Below, in pieces: positions 9,270 to 18,088 of a stretch of 64,000 bases of DNA. This DNA is from Paraflavitalea sp966211765 (GTDB lineage Bacteria; Bacteroidota; Bacteroidia; Chitinophagales; Chitinophagaceae). The stretch is from contig CBIHOV010000001.1 in NCBI GenBank assembly GCA_966211765.1, positions 372,001 through 436,000 of the forward strand, given 5' to 3'. The position numbers and the translations under genes were made by a program. The notes under the pieces are model-generated. The model searched no databases. It saw nothing but the letters and a program-made list of their open reading frames with translations, and was not told the origin of the DNA. How positions within the stretch are numbered: the first letter of the stretch is position 1; the number at the start of each line of letters is the position of its first letter.

Positions 9270-10235
9270 CTACTTGCTCACTCCACCCAATTCAATCTTC
9301 AGGTTTTCCAGCATGTCTTTTGTCATGCGCGCCAGGCTGTATTCAGGTTTCCAGCCCCAGTCTTTGGTAGCTACAGAATCATCAATGCTTTGTGGCCAGC
9401 CATCGGCAATGGCCTGGCGATAATCGGGTTTATAATCAAGGATAAATTCGGGCATATGCTTCTTGATCTCGGCGCCAATCTCTTTTGGTGAAAAACTCAT
9501 GGCCGATAGATTATAGGAATGGCGGATGGATATTTTACTGGCCGGCGCTTCCATCAGTTCAATGGTGCCACGAATGGCATCCGGCATATACATCATGGGC
9601 AGGTAGGTATCTTCCTGCAGGAAGGAGGTATACTTCTTTTCTTCCAGCGCTTCGTGGAAGATCTCCACCGCATAATCCGTCGTACCGCCGCCGGGGGCCG
9701 ATTTATAACTGATCAATCCCGGGTAACGTATACTTCTTACATCCACCCCAAACCGCTGGTGATAATAGTTGCACCAGAATTCTCCGGCATATTTGCTGAT
9801 GCCATATACTGTAGCAGGTTCTATGATGGTTTGTTGCGGACAGTTTTGCCGGGGTGAAGTGGGGCCGAATACAGCAATGCTGCTGGGCCAGTATACTTTA
9901 TAGATCTTCTCTTCACGGGCAATGTCCAACACGTTCAGCAACCCCTGCATATTGAGGTTCCAGGCCAGGTTGGGATTCTTTTCGCCGGTGGCAGAAAGAA
10001 TGGCAGCCAGCAGGTAGATCTGCGTAATGCTCTGCCTGATAACCTGTACATGGAGCATCTCTTTGTTCATCACATCAATGCTCACATAGGGACCGGTACC
10101 TTTCAGCAGGTCATTCTCTTCCCGCAGGTCCGATGCTACCACATTGGCATTGCCATAGATCTTACGTAAAGCCAGCGTTAATTCCACGCCTATCTGTCCT
10201 GAAGCACCAATAACAAGTATTCTTTCGCGGATCAT
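9270..10235 (-). CDS. NAD-dependent epimerase/dehydratase, L-threonine 3-dehydrogenase-like
   Basis: An extended short-chain dehydrogenase/reductase of about 321 residues. The NAD-binding GASGQIG motif lies near residue 10 and the catalytic Tyr-Lys in YGISKYAGE (about residue 148). A signature GGGTTDYAVEIFHEAL is shared with SDR-type L-threonine 3-dehydrogenases of Bacteroidota. The start at 10235 (MIRERILVIG) is preferred because it places the Rossmann strand at the N terminus as in the family; an upstream ATG at 10262 would add nine unsupported residues. It would oxidise L-threonine to 2-amino-3-ketobutyrate if the assignment holds. Confidence 0.83.
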   Translation of the reverse strand: MIRERILVIGASGQIGVELTLALRKIYGNANVVASDLREENDLLKGTGPYVSIDVMNKEMLHVQVIRQSITQIYLLAAILSATGEKNPNLAWNLNMQGLLNVLDIAREEKIYKVYWPSSIAVFGPTSPRQNCPQQTIIEPATVYGISKYAGEFWCNYYHQRFGVDVRSIRYPGLISYKSAPGGGTTDYAVEIFHEALEEKKYTSFLQEDTYLPMMYMPDAIRGTIELMEAPASKISIRHSYNLSAMSFSPKEIGAEIKKHMPEFILDYKPDYRQAIADGWPQSIDDSVATKDWGWKPEYSLARMTKDMLENLKIELGGVSK

Positions 10236-10410
10236 AGTAGAGTTGCATTTTAGTGGGAGCAAAAAAACGCAAAATTTTGATGGAAACCATAAAATAGTGG
10301 CCGGCGGCGCACCCGATTGCCCTGGGGATGGGAAGAGCCTATTAATAGCAGGTATGAAGTGGTAGTTTCAATGAGTAGTGAATACACGTTGCAACCTGGG
10401 AGGTCTTAAA

Positions 10411-10424
10411 GGAGGTGTCACCTC
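10411..10424. repeat. AGGTGTCACCT palindromic element (copy 1)
   Basis: The palindrome GAGGTGTCACCTC sits in the spacer downstream of the amylase gene. The same AGAGGTGACACCT core occurs twice at 27891-27938, so this may be a dispersed intergenic element. Confidence 0.4.
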
Positions 10425-10444
10425 TATTAAGTTTTTGTTCTGCA

Positions 10445-12853
10445 TTATTTGCTCAAGAGCATCCGGTGCAGTTTGCTTTCACTGCCCGTAGTTAGCTTCA
10501 GCATATAAATACCCGGGGCCAGGTCGGGTGTTTGGATGGTTACCTGATGCCTCCCGCTGGTCAATTGCTTGTTAAAAACCTGCTTCACCAATTGCCCCTG
10601 CAGGTTGTACACCTGCACATTGGTAAGTGACGCTGAAGGCAGGAAAAAGCTGACTGTTGTAGACGCAGAAAATGGATCAGGATAATTCTTTATTGTAATT
10701 CCCGACTTTTCCGGAGAAGCCCCGGGCTTTTCCGGTGTAGTTGTTTGTGCCACCCTGGCCGGGTAAGAAGCTGTATTGGCCACCTTGGGTGCTGTATAGG
10801 TAACCTTCACAAAAACGTTCTGTGCCGGGTTGCCTGCGGAAGTGTTTTTCACCTTCACCGTATACAAGCCTGTGGAGCCTGGTGTGTAGGTAAGCGTGAG
10901 ATTGCCTGTTCCGCTGGTTGTTTGCACAATCGTATTGCTGCTGTTGTATACATTGACCGTAAGGTTTTGTGCAGCATTGGTAGGATAGAGGTTGACCGTA
11001 ATGGTTTTTCCCGTTTCATCGAATACCTTTCCCACAGTGCTCAGGGCTGTAGAGCTGGCTGGTAAAGCGCCGCCCTGCTGCAGGGAACTGGCATGCGAAT
11101 CGCCCAGGTCGTTGGCCATTTCCCATTCCTGTATGGTGCTGCGTTGTGATGGATTAAAACCACCCGTTACACCTGCTGGTCCCCAGATGCAATAACCACG
11201 GCGCGTATTGCTGCCATCACAAGGTGGTACATAAATAGTGGCCTTGCCGGTACCATCGGTCCAGATATCACTGGTATTGGCGCCTGAATAATCATGCAGC
11301 TGCACATTGGCCCCAAAGTCGGTTTGGATGGTGGCATTCTGCCAGGTGTTCCAGTTGTCATTGACCCCAATAATGGCATAACTGTTTTCCGGGCCGCTTT
11401 TATAACCCCGCTCAATGATCAGCAGATCGGCGGCTTGCCAGCGCACTTTATAGGAACCTTTTTTGAAATTCAGCTTTTGGTGACACCAGATAATATTGGC
11501 AATATCATCACGTACGGGCAGGTTGGTAGTACTGGTAGGCTGGTGGGAATACCTTTTGCCGGTGTTGCCCACATTGAACAGGTCTTCAAAGAACACCTGT
11601 GGTGATCCATCTACTGCGAAGGTGATGGCATAAGCTGGCGCCAGCCGTGCATCAAAGGGATCAATATGTCCACCGCCCAGTTCATTACCTGCATCCCAAC
11701 CAGAATAGTTGCCGGTAGAATCTTTAATGGGCCGGAAGGTATCATGGTTATTGACAAAGGGCACTGTACGGTAGCGATTGGTTTGCTGTGCACCCGGAAT
11801 ATTGGCCAGGTTATAACCGCCGCCGCCGCTTACCATATTTTTAACGGCCTGGCGTAAACTAAAATCAAAGGTGCCCGTCATATCCTCTGTGCCGCCATTG
11901 CTGGTCTTTACATCGTTGATCCAGGTATCCAGATCAGAGGCGCTGCCCACATATTCTCCCACGGAGAACATATTGGCGCCGCCATTGGCCCAGCCCGCAT
12001 TGTACTTTACATTCCAGAGAAAATCCTGCATGGCCCAGGGCTCAAAATGCTTGACCGCATCAAAGCGAAAACCATCCACACCTGTTTGCTTCTTCATCCA
12101 CACAAACCAGTTGCGGGTTTGCGTGCGCATATAATCCGTTGTCTGGACCGGGTTGTAAGTAGCATTGGAACTTTGTCCGTAGGCGCCGGAATAATAACAA
12201 ATATCAGGGCCAAAGAAAGCCGCACAGATGTCGCCGCTATTGCAATTGTGGTTGCTGTTGGCGTGGAAGTTCTGCCAGTTCTTGGGCCAGCGTCCGGAGC
12301 GAGCAAGATAGTCTGCCGACAATTCAGTAGTAACGGGGGTGGCATAGGAAGCATACCGGAAATTCTTGTAAAGGTTGCCATCATTATTGCCCGTGGCCGA
12401 GGGGTCCTGTCCACCGGCTCCGGTAGAGGAACCCGCATTGTCCATATGGTTGAATACAATATCCTGGATAGCGTCCATGCCATTGGCATGTAATACAGCG
12501 ACCATGCGCAGCAATTCATTTTTGTTGCCCAGGCGGGTTTTCAGGTTTCCTTTCTGGTATTTATCACCGAGGTCATACTGGTCAAAAGGTGAATAGCCAT
12601 TGCTATTGGTGCCGGCATTTTTAACGGATGGCGGTATCCACACTCCATCAATACCAATATCGCGTAGGCGCGGGGCCAGATCGGCGAGGTAATTGGACCA
12701 GCCTTCGGGGTAATTACTGTTCCAGTAATCCCACCAGAAGCCCTGGAAGATCACTTTCCCATTCCAGGGATTTTGAGCATGTGTAAGAACGGGGGAGATG
12801 AATAGAAAGCATAGAAGGACGCTAAAGAACGTCTTGCGGACAAGATTTTTCAT
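10445..12853 (-). CDS. Secreted GH13 alpha-amylase with T9SS sorting domain
   Basis: An 802-residue secreted alpha-amylase. A signal peptide (about 1-27) is followed by a GH13 barrel. The nucleophile Asp is in GVDGFRFDAVKHF (about residue 265), the acid/base Glu in SVGEYVG and the transition-state Asp in FVNNHDTFRP. After an all-beta domain and a linker, the last 75 residues (NYPDPFSASTTVSF...GIYMLKLTTGSESKLHRMLLSK) form a type-A C-terminal sorting domain. The protein should therefore cross the outer membrane through the type IX system and be processed by a PorU-type sortase such as the one at 41.4 kb. It is the only protein in the window I recognise as clear T9SS cargo. Confidence 0.93.
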   Translation of the reverse strand: MKNLVRKTFFSVLLCFLFISPVLTHAQNPWNGKVIFQGFWWDYWNSNYPEGWSNYLADLAPRLRDIGIDGVWIPPSVKNAGTNSNGYSPFDQYDLGDKYQKGNLKTRLGNKNELLRMVAVLHANGMDAIQDIVFNHMDNAGSSTGAGGQDPSATGNNDGNLYKNFRYASYATPVTTELSADYLARSGRWPKNWQNFHANSNHNCNSGDICAAFFGPDICYYSGAYGQSSNATYNPVQTTDYMRTQTRNWFVWMKKQTGVDGFRFDAVKHFEPWAMQDFLWNVKYNAGWANGGANMFSVGEYVGSASDLDTWINDVKTSNGGTEDMTGTFDFSLRQAVKNMVSGGGGYNLANIPGAQQTNRYRTVPFVNNHDTFRPIKDSTGNYSGWDAGNELGGGHIDPFDARLAPAYAITFAVDGSPQVFFEDLFNVGNTGKRYSHQPTSTTNLPVRDDIANIIWCHQKLNFKKGSYKVRWQAADLLIIERGYKSGPENSYAIIGVNDNWNTWQNATIQTDFGANVQLHDYSGANTSDIWTDGTGKATIYVPPCDGSNTRRGYCIWGPAGVTGGFNPSQRSTIQEWEMANDLGDSHASSLQQGGALPASSTALSTVGKVFDETGKTITVNLYPTNAAQNLTVNVYNSSNTIVQTTSGTGNLTLTYTPGSTGLYTVKVKNTSAGNPAQNVFVKVTYTAPKVANTASYPARVAQTTTPEKPGASPEKSGITIKNYPDPFSASTTVSFFLPSASLTNVQVYNLQGQLVKQVFNKQLTSGRHQVTIQTPDLAPGIYMLKLTTGSESKLHRMLLSK

Positions 12854-12982
12854 ACAGCAGCAAGTTTTGATGAATGAATAAGGTAAATGGTAGTGTGTAT
12901 AATTTACACATTAATGATGATATGAGCAAATTATTCTAAGTGAGGTCGTATTACCGGGCGCAGCAGGTAGCTAGCTATTTCG

Positions 12983-12990
12983 TATCTTTG
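12983..12990 (+). promoter_or_regulatory. -7 element abutting kdsA
   Basis: TATCTTTG ends only 4 nt before the kdsA ATG. No good TTG lies at -33. The position implies a leaderless or nearly leaderless transcript. Confidence 0.5.
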
Positions 12991-12994
12991 CGCC

Positions 12995-13816
12995 ATGGAA
13001 AAAATGCTTAAAGACCTGTTTGCCAATCAACAGTACGATGAGAACAACTTCTTCCTGATAGCCGGGCCCTGTGTGGTGGAAAGTGAGGAATTATTGATGG
13101 AAGTGGCTGATAAAGTGAGTGGTATCTGCAAAAACCTGGGTATCCCCTATGTGTTTAAATCTTCTTACCGCAAGGCCAACCGCACCAGTGCCTCTTCTTT
13201 TACGGGCCTGGGCGATGAAACAGCCCTGCAATTGCTGAAAAAGACCGGAGACAAATACAAGCTGCCCGTGACATCGGATGTGCATGCGCACGACGAGACC
13301 GCTATGGCCGCCAAATATATTGACATCCTCCAGATACCGGCCTTTCTTTGCCGGCAAACCGACCTGCTGGTGGCGGCTGCCGAGACCGGCAAGATCGTAA
13401 ATGTAAAAAAAGGCCAGTTTGTCAGCGGCCCCTCCATGAAATTTGCCGCTGAAAAGATCCGTAATGCAGGTAATAACAAGGTCATTCTAACCGAGCGTGG
13501 TAACAGCTTTGGCTACCAGGACCTGGTGGTCGACTACCGCAATATTCCCTGGATGAAGGAGCATGGCGCCCCTGTGGTGATGGATTGTACCCATAGCCTT
13601 CAGCAGCCCAATCAAACTTCGGGTGTTACCGGTGGCAATCCCCAACTAATTGGTACTATCTCCAAAGCAGCCATCGCTTCCGGAGCAGATGGTTTATTTA
13701 TAGAAACACACCCCAACCCTGCGGTGGCCAAAAGTGATGGCGCCAATATGCTGAAGCTGGATCTGCTGGAAGGATTGCTCCACCAACTGGTGAAGTTGCG
13801 GAAGGCAGTTGTGTAA
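12995..13816 (+). CDS. kdsA: 3-deoxy-8-phosphooctulonate synthase
   Basis: A 273-residue KDO8P synthase that condenses phosphoenolpyruvate with arabinose 5-phosphate for the lipopolysaccharide inner core. Diagnostic segments are FLIAGPCVVESEE, FKSSYRKANRTS, the ILQIPAFLCRQTDLL strand and VMDCTHSLQQPN. The C-terminal region GLFIETHPNP is also typical. The length is standard. A -7 box abuts the start codon and a Rho-independent terminator follows at 13849-13879. Confidence 0.96.
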   Translation: MEKMLKDLFANQQYDENNFFLIAGPCVVESEELLMEVADKVSGICKNLGIPYVFKSSYRKANRTSASSFTGLGDETALQLLKKTGDKYKLPVTSDVHAHDETAMAAKYIDILQIPAFLCRQTDLLVAAAETGKIVNVKKGQFVSGPSMKFAAEKIRNAGNNKVILTERGNSFGYQDLVVDYRNIPWMKEHGAPVVMDCTHSLQQPNQTSGVTGGNPQLIGTISKAAIASGADGLFIETHPNPAVAKSDGANMLKLDLLEGLLHQLVKLRKAVV

Positions 13817-13848
13817 AGGTCTATTAATGGGGATAATACGATATAACG

Positions 13849-13879
13849 AAAAAGCTACTCTGCAAGGAGTAGCTTTTTT
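13849..13879 (+). terminator. Rho-independent terminator of kdsA
   Basis: AAAAGCTACTC / GAGTAGCTTTT stem with a 6-nt loop and a T6 run. Confidence 0.9.
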
Positions 13880-13918
13880 CTCATGTGACGGTATAGCACT
13901 TAAAAATTTTGTGGAGTA

Positions 13919-13943
13919 AAAAAGCTTCCATGAAGGAAGCTTT
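13919..13943 (-). terminator. Minus-strand terminator downstream of the AraC gene
   Basis: A perfect 9-bp stem AAAGCTTCC / GGAAGCTTT. On the minus strand it is followed by a T run (the A run just left of it at 13917-13921). It lies about 290 nt beyond the AraC stop codon. Confidence 0.65.
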
Positions 13944-14234
13944 AAATACGTTTTCAAAGGTGAATCCGTGGTTTCAGTCAGGTAAAACAGACCAGCGGTG
14001 GTTTTCCATAGTTGCTCTCAGGATCAAAAACGGGACTTCATCTAATTCTTTCTGTGGTCCTAGTATACGCAAAACTATACCTGAATTGCTGGTTCGGCTA
14101 CCTGATGTGGGTACAATACTAACTGCAAAGTCTTTACTCAATCGTTTGCATGCATATTTGTAAAACCATTAGCAGTTCGGAATGGTTCGATTGGATTTGT
14201 TAAAGGGCTGGATGAAGGAAAAAAAAATTCCTTT
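13944..14234. other. Gene-free stretch downstream of the AraC gene
   Basis: About 290 nt without a credible gene. It could be a long 3' untranslated region of the AraC transcript ending at the 13919-13943 hairpin, a decayed gene, or a small RNA. An 84-codon plus-strand frame here starts inside the terminator and has no recognisable features. A small GGAA...TTCC hairpin with an A run is present at 14217-14235. Confidence 0.4.
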
Positions 14235-15224
14235 TTATGACAATAGCTGGCTGGGCAGCACGCCAAATTCTTTCTTAAAAGCGATCGTAAAATTGCTGAG
14301 GTTGGCATATCCCAGTTCCATGGCCACTTCTTTCACAGAGTATTTACGGGTAAGCAACTTGTCTTGTGCCGCCTGCATGCGGGCTTTTTGGTAATATTCA
14401 TAGATGGGAAACCCATACATGGTCTTAAAGTCTTTTTTCAGCTTTGATTCGCTGATGGAAACCATTTTGGCCAATTGTTGTATGGAGGGCGCGGGTTGAA
14501 ATATGTCCTTGGTGAGAATGCCCTCAATCTGCATCACCCGGTTAATATCCTCCGGAGAGAGGGGGATGCGGAAAGTGGGGTTTTTCATCTTTTCATAGAG
14601 GTGCAGGAAAAACCGCTCGATCATGAGCATGATCCGGTTTTGGATAATGGTTAGCCGCAGGGGGCTCTCGTCATCCACATCCATAATAGCGCGCATCCAC
14701 TGGCGGTATTTGCTGTCCAGTGGCTCAATATTGAAGTTTTCTGCTTTCAGGGAAATATAGGTGGAGAGCACTTCCTCTGCTGTATGGATATCGAGGTATT
14801 TGGCCAGCCATTCTTTGTTGAATAAAACAGCAATGGATCGATAACTCCCCCCCTCGGTACCGAGGTACGACCAGTCGAAATGGGAACTGGTGAGGTAAGC
14901 AATGGATTTGCTGGTATTCTTTTCCTTCAGCTTCTCATCATCAATAGTGATGATGAGGGTGCCGGGTATCACCAGTTCATCAATACGAAGGATATAATAT
15001 TCGCCATTGATACTTCGCTTTCGGTGGATGAGCCAATCCTGGTTGAAAGTGCAGTTGATGATACTGGCATGCAGCCCGTTGGGCAGTGGCAGGAACATAA
15101 AGCTGCCATCGGCTATGGCAGGGGGGAACTGTACCTGGTTATTTTGTACAGGCATGTCCAATTGCGCTGCCAGCTTGAGCAATAATTGCTCATAGTCTGT
15201 GGTGTTGTAATCAAATTGAAACAA
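14235..15224 (-). CDS. AraC-family transcriptional regulator
   Basis: A 329-residue regulator. The first 230 residues form a sensor-type domain with no recognised ligand motif. The last 100 hold the double helix-turn-helix of AraC proteins: PSIQQLAKMVSISESKLKKDF, then YGFPIYEYYQKARM and KEVAMELGYANLSNFTIAFK. The GY.N.SNF.IAFKKEFG motif is clear. There is no neighbouring operon that suggests a target. Confidence 0.9.
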   Translation of the reverse strand: MFQFDYNTTDYEQLLLKLAAQLDMPVQNNQVQFPPAIADGSFMFLPLPNGLHASIINCTFNQDWLIHRKRSINGEYYILRIDELVIPGTLIITIDDEKLKEKNTSKSIAYLTSSHFDWSYLGTEGGSYRSIAVLFNKEWLAKYLDIHTAEEVLSTYISLKAENFNIEPLDSKYRQWMRAIMDVDDESPLRLTIIQNRIMLMIERFFLHLYEKMKNPTFRIPLSPEDINRVMQIEGILTKDIFQPAPSIQQLAKMVSISESKLKKDFKTMYGFPIYEYYQKARMQAAQDKLLTRKYSVKEVAMELGYANLSNFTIAFKKEFGVLPSQLLS

Positions 15225-15310
15225 AGTAGAGGCTTTACTAGATTATTAAAGCAATACCTATTCGATCACAGGATGTAGCAAAGTCGGGTTGGATACAGAG
15301 AAGGTCGGTC

Positions 15311-15532
15311 TTATTGGTATTTCAACGGGTTGCGGCGCACGGATAAGATGTAACGTTTAATGTTCATCCAGAATGCAAGCACAAAATATACGATAAGGGG
15401 GGATCCCATGGTAAGGAAAGAGATATAGACAAACCAGGTACGAATGCGTGAGGTGGCAATGCCCATTCGCTCACCGATAGCGGTGCAAACACCATAAGCC
15501 TGCCATTCTATGAAAAATCTCAAGCGATTCAT
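15311..15532 (-). CDS. PspC-domain small membrane protein
   Basis: A 73-residue protein almost entirely made of one PspC domain: an N-terminal GVCTAIGERMGIATSRIRTWFV segment followed by a hydrophobic stretch (about 35-56). PspC proteins are inner-membrane partners in envelope-stress responses. Free-standing short PspC proteins are common in Bacteroidota and their role there is not established. It is transcribed alone, upstream of and divergent from aconitase. Confidence 0.85.
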   Translation of the reverse strand: MNRLRFFIEWQAYGVCTAIGERMGIATSRIRTWFVYISFLTMGSPLIVYFVLAFWMNIKRYILSVRRNPLKYQ

Positions 15533-15699
15533 GCTACTAATTTATACATTTTAAATCATTGTCCTAACAACCGTTTACACCAATAATTTATTTTTTAGGT
15601 AAATTTGCACCGAATTTATGCGAAAGGTACGTTTATGAGGAAATTGTGGTTGGGCGCTCAGGAAGGAGTGATCGTATATTAAAATATAAAATATTTAAC

Positions 15700-17967
15700 A
15701 TGGTTTTTGATCTGGATCTAATTAGAAAGCTCTACGCGGCCATGCCTGCTCACATAGCAGAAGCCCGTAAGCTGGTAGGCAAACCCTTGACATTAGCAGA
15801 AAAGATTTTGTATTCCCACCTGTTTGTTCCCGCCGGAACAGCCTATGAGCGGGGTAAAGATTACGTAGATTTCGCGCCAGACCGCGTGGCCATGCAGGAT
15901 GCTACCGCCCAGATGGCTTTATTGCAATTCAGTACCTGTGGCCGCTCTCAGGTAGCCGTTCCCTCTACCGTACATTGTGATCACCTGATTCAGGCAAAAA
16001 CAGGCGCCAATGAGGACCTGAAAACGGCCCTGGATGTAAATAAAGAAGTATATGACTTTTTGGCTTCTATTTCCAATAAATACGGCATCGGGTTCTGGAA
16101 ACCAGGCGCTGGTATCATTCACCAGGTTGTATTAGAAAATTATGCATTTCCCGGCGGCATGATGATCGGTACCGACTCCCATACGCCCAACGCGGGTGGA
16201 CTGGGTATGGTGGCCATCGGTGTAGGTGGTGCTGACGCTGTGGATGTAATGGCCGGACTGGCCTGGGAGCTTAAAATGCCCAAACTGATCGGTGTAAAAC
16301 TCACCGGCAAACTGAGTGGCTGGGCTTCTGCCAAAGACGTGATCCTTAAAGTAGCTGGCATCCTTACCGTAAAAGGTGGTACCGGCGCTATTGTAGAATA
16401 TTTTGGCGAAGGCGCCGATAGCCTCAGCGCTACCGGTAAAGGCACCATCTGTAACATGGGTGCTGAAATTGGCGCTACCTGCTCCATTTTCGCTTACGAC
16501 AAGAAAATGGCCGACTACCTGAAAGCTACCGAGCGCGAAGAAGTAGCGGCACTGGCCGATGGCATCCGTGAACACCTGCGTCCGGATGATGAAGTGTATG
16601 CTGATCCTGCTAAATATTATGATCAGTTGATCGAAATCGACCTGAATGAGCTGGAACCACATGTGAATGGTCCATTTACGCCAGATCTGGCATGGCCCAT
16701 CAGCAAATTTGCTGAAGCTGTAAAAGCCAATAACTGGCCTGAAAAGCTGGAAGTAGCCCTCATCGGTTCCTGTACCAACTCTTCTTATGAAGACATCAGC
16801 CGTTCGGCTTCCCTGGCCCGCCAGGCGATCGAAAAAAAGTTAACCACCAAGGCCGAGTTTACCATTACACCCGGTTCTGAACTGGTTCGTTTTACCATTG
16901 AGAAAGATGGTTTCCTGAAAACCTTCGATGAGATAGGTGGTGTGGTACTGGCCAATGCCTGCGGTCCCTGTATTGGTCAATGGGCCCGTCATATCGACGA
17001 TCCCAATCGCAAGAACTCCATCATCACTTCTTTCAACCGCAACTTTGCCAAGCGTAATGATGGTTTGGCTTCTACCCACGCTTTTGTGGCTTCTCCTGAA
17101 CTGGTAACCGCTTTTGCGATTGCCGGCGACCTTACTTTCAACCCGCTGAAAGATAAACTGACCAACAGCGAAGGCAAACAAGTAATGCTGGATGAACCTA
17201 CCGGTGTAGAACTGCCTCCGAAAGGATTCTCAGTAGATGATCCCGGTTACCAGGCGCCTGCTGCTGATGGTAGCGGTATCCAGGTGATTGTGAAGTCTGA
17301 TTCTCAGCGTTTACAATTGCTGGAGCCCTTTGCTGCCTGGGAAGGCACTGACCTGAAAGGGTTGAGACTGCTGATCAAAGCCAAAGGAAAATGTACTACC
17401 GATCATATCTCTATGGCTGGACCCTGGTTGAAATTCCGTGGCCACCTCGATAATATCAGCAACAACATGCTGATTGGCGCCGTGAATTTCTTCAACGATA
17501 AGACTGATTCTGTTAAGAATGAGCTGACAGGCGCTTATGGCCCCGTTCCTGCCACACAGCGTGCTTACAAAGCCGCTAATGTTTTCACAGTGGTAGTAGG
17601 TGATGAAAACTATGGTGAGGGCAGCAGCCGCGAGCACGCAGCTATGGAACCCCGTCACCTGGGTGTACGCGCGATCATTGTACGCAGCTTTGCCCGTATT
17701 CATGAAACCAACCTGAAGAAACAGGGTATGCTGGCGCTCACATTTGCCAACAAGGAAGATTACGATAAAATTCAGGAAGACGATAGTTTTGATATCCTGG
17801 GTCTTACCACCTTCAAGCCTGGTACACCACTTACTTTGGTGGCTAACCATGCCGATGGATCAAAAGATTCTATCGTGCTCAATCACACCTACAATGAATC
17901 ACAGATCGAATGGTTCAAGGCAGGCGGTGCACTGAACGTGATCCGCAGCCAGTTTGCGAAGAATTAA
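15700..17967 (+). CDS. acn: Aconitate hydratase (mitochondrial-type)
   Basis: A 755-residue [4Fe-4S] aconitase that isomerises citrate to isocitrate. Cluster ligands are in IGSCTNSSYEDISRS and in NACGPCIGQW. The substrate-binding segments GTDSHTPNAGGLGM and GEGSSREHAA and the C-terminal swivel domain are intact. The start at 15700 (MVFDLDLIRK) is chosen because homologues begin there; an ATG at 15646 would add 18 residues unlike the family. A -7-like TAAATTTG at 15600-15607 may be the promoter, and a strong terminator follows at 18017-18054. Confidence 0.95.
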   Translation: MVFDLDLIRKLYAAMPAHIAEARKLVGKPLTLAEKILYSHLFVPAGTAYERGKDYVDFAPDRVAMQDATAQMALLQFSTCGRSQVAVPSTVHCDHLIQAKTGANEDLKTALDVNKEVYDFLASISNKYGIGFWKPGAGIIHQVVLENYAFPGGMMIGTDSHTPNAGGLGMVAIGVGGADAVDVMAGLAWELKMPKLIGVKLTGKLSGWASAKDVILKVAGILTVKGGTGAIVEYFGEGADSLSATGKGTICNMGAEIGATCSIFAYDKKMADYLKATEREEVAALADGIREHLRPDDEVYADPAKYYDQLIEIDLNELEPHVNGPFTPDLAWPISKFAEAVKANNWPEKLEVALIGSCTNSSYEDISRSASLARQAIEKKLTTKAEFTITPGSELVRFTIEKDGFLKTFDEIGGVVLANACGPCIGQWARHIDDPNRKNSIITSFNRNFAKRNDGLASTHAFVASPELVTAFAIAGDLTFNPLKDKLTNSEGKQVMLDEPTGVELPPKGFSVDDPGYQAPAADGSGIQVIVKSDSQRLQLLEPFAAWEGTDLKGLRLLIKAKGKCTTDHISMAGPWLKFRGHLDNISNNMLIGAVNFFNDKTDSVKNELTGAYGPVPATQRAYKAANVFTVVVGDENYGEGSSREHAAMEPRHLGVRAIIVRSFARIHETNLKKQGMLALTFANKEDYDKIQEDDSFDILGLTTFKPGTPLTLVANHADGSKDSIVLNHTYNESQIEWFKAGGALNVIRSQFAKN

Positions 17968-18016
17968 AATAATTTCAAATAACTAAATAATTTAGTATAT
18001 TTGGATTGTGATACAG

Positions 18017-18054
18017 AAAAGCGAGACCCCACTACAGTGGAGTTTCGCTTTTTT
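18017..18054 (+). terminator. Rho-independent terminator of aconitase
   Basis: A long stem pairs AAAAGCGAGACCCCACT with AGTGGAGTTTCGCTTTT (one mismatch), with a 2-nt centre and a T6 run. It lies inside any longer version of the next gene, which supports that gene starting at 18089. Confidence 0.9.
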
Positions 18055-18088
18055 ATTACATAACTTACGTCAGCTAATTGCAGGATAT

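Noticed and set aside
13909..14163. An 84-codon plus-strand frame after kdsA
   Set aside because: It starts at the minus-strand terminator hairpin, has no recognisable protein features and lacks a promoter.
15646..15699. An 18-residue N-terminal extension of aconitase
   Set aside because: Homologues begin at the later methionine (15700), and the extension shows no pattern.
18008..18088. A longer start for the AAA ATPase gene
   Set aside because: The extension runs through the aconitase terminator hairpin.
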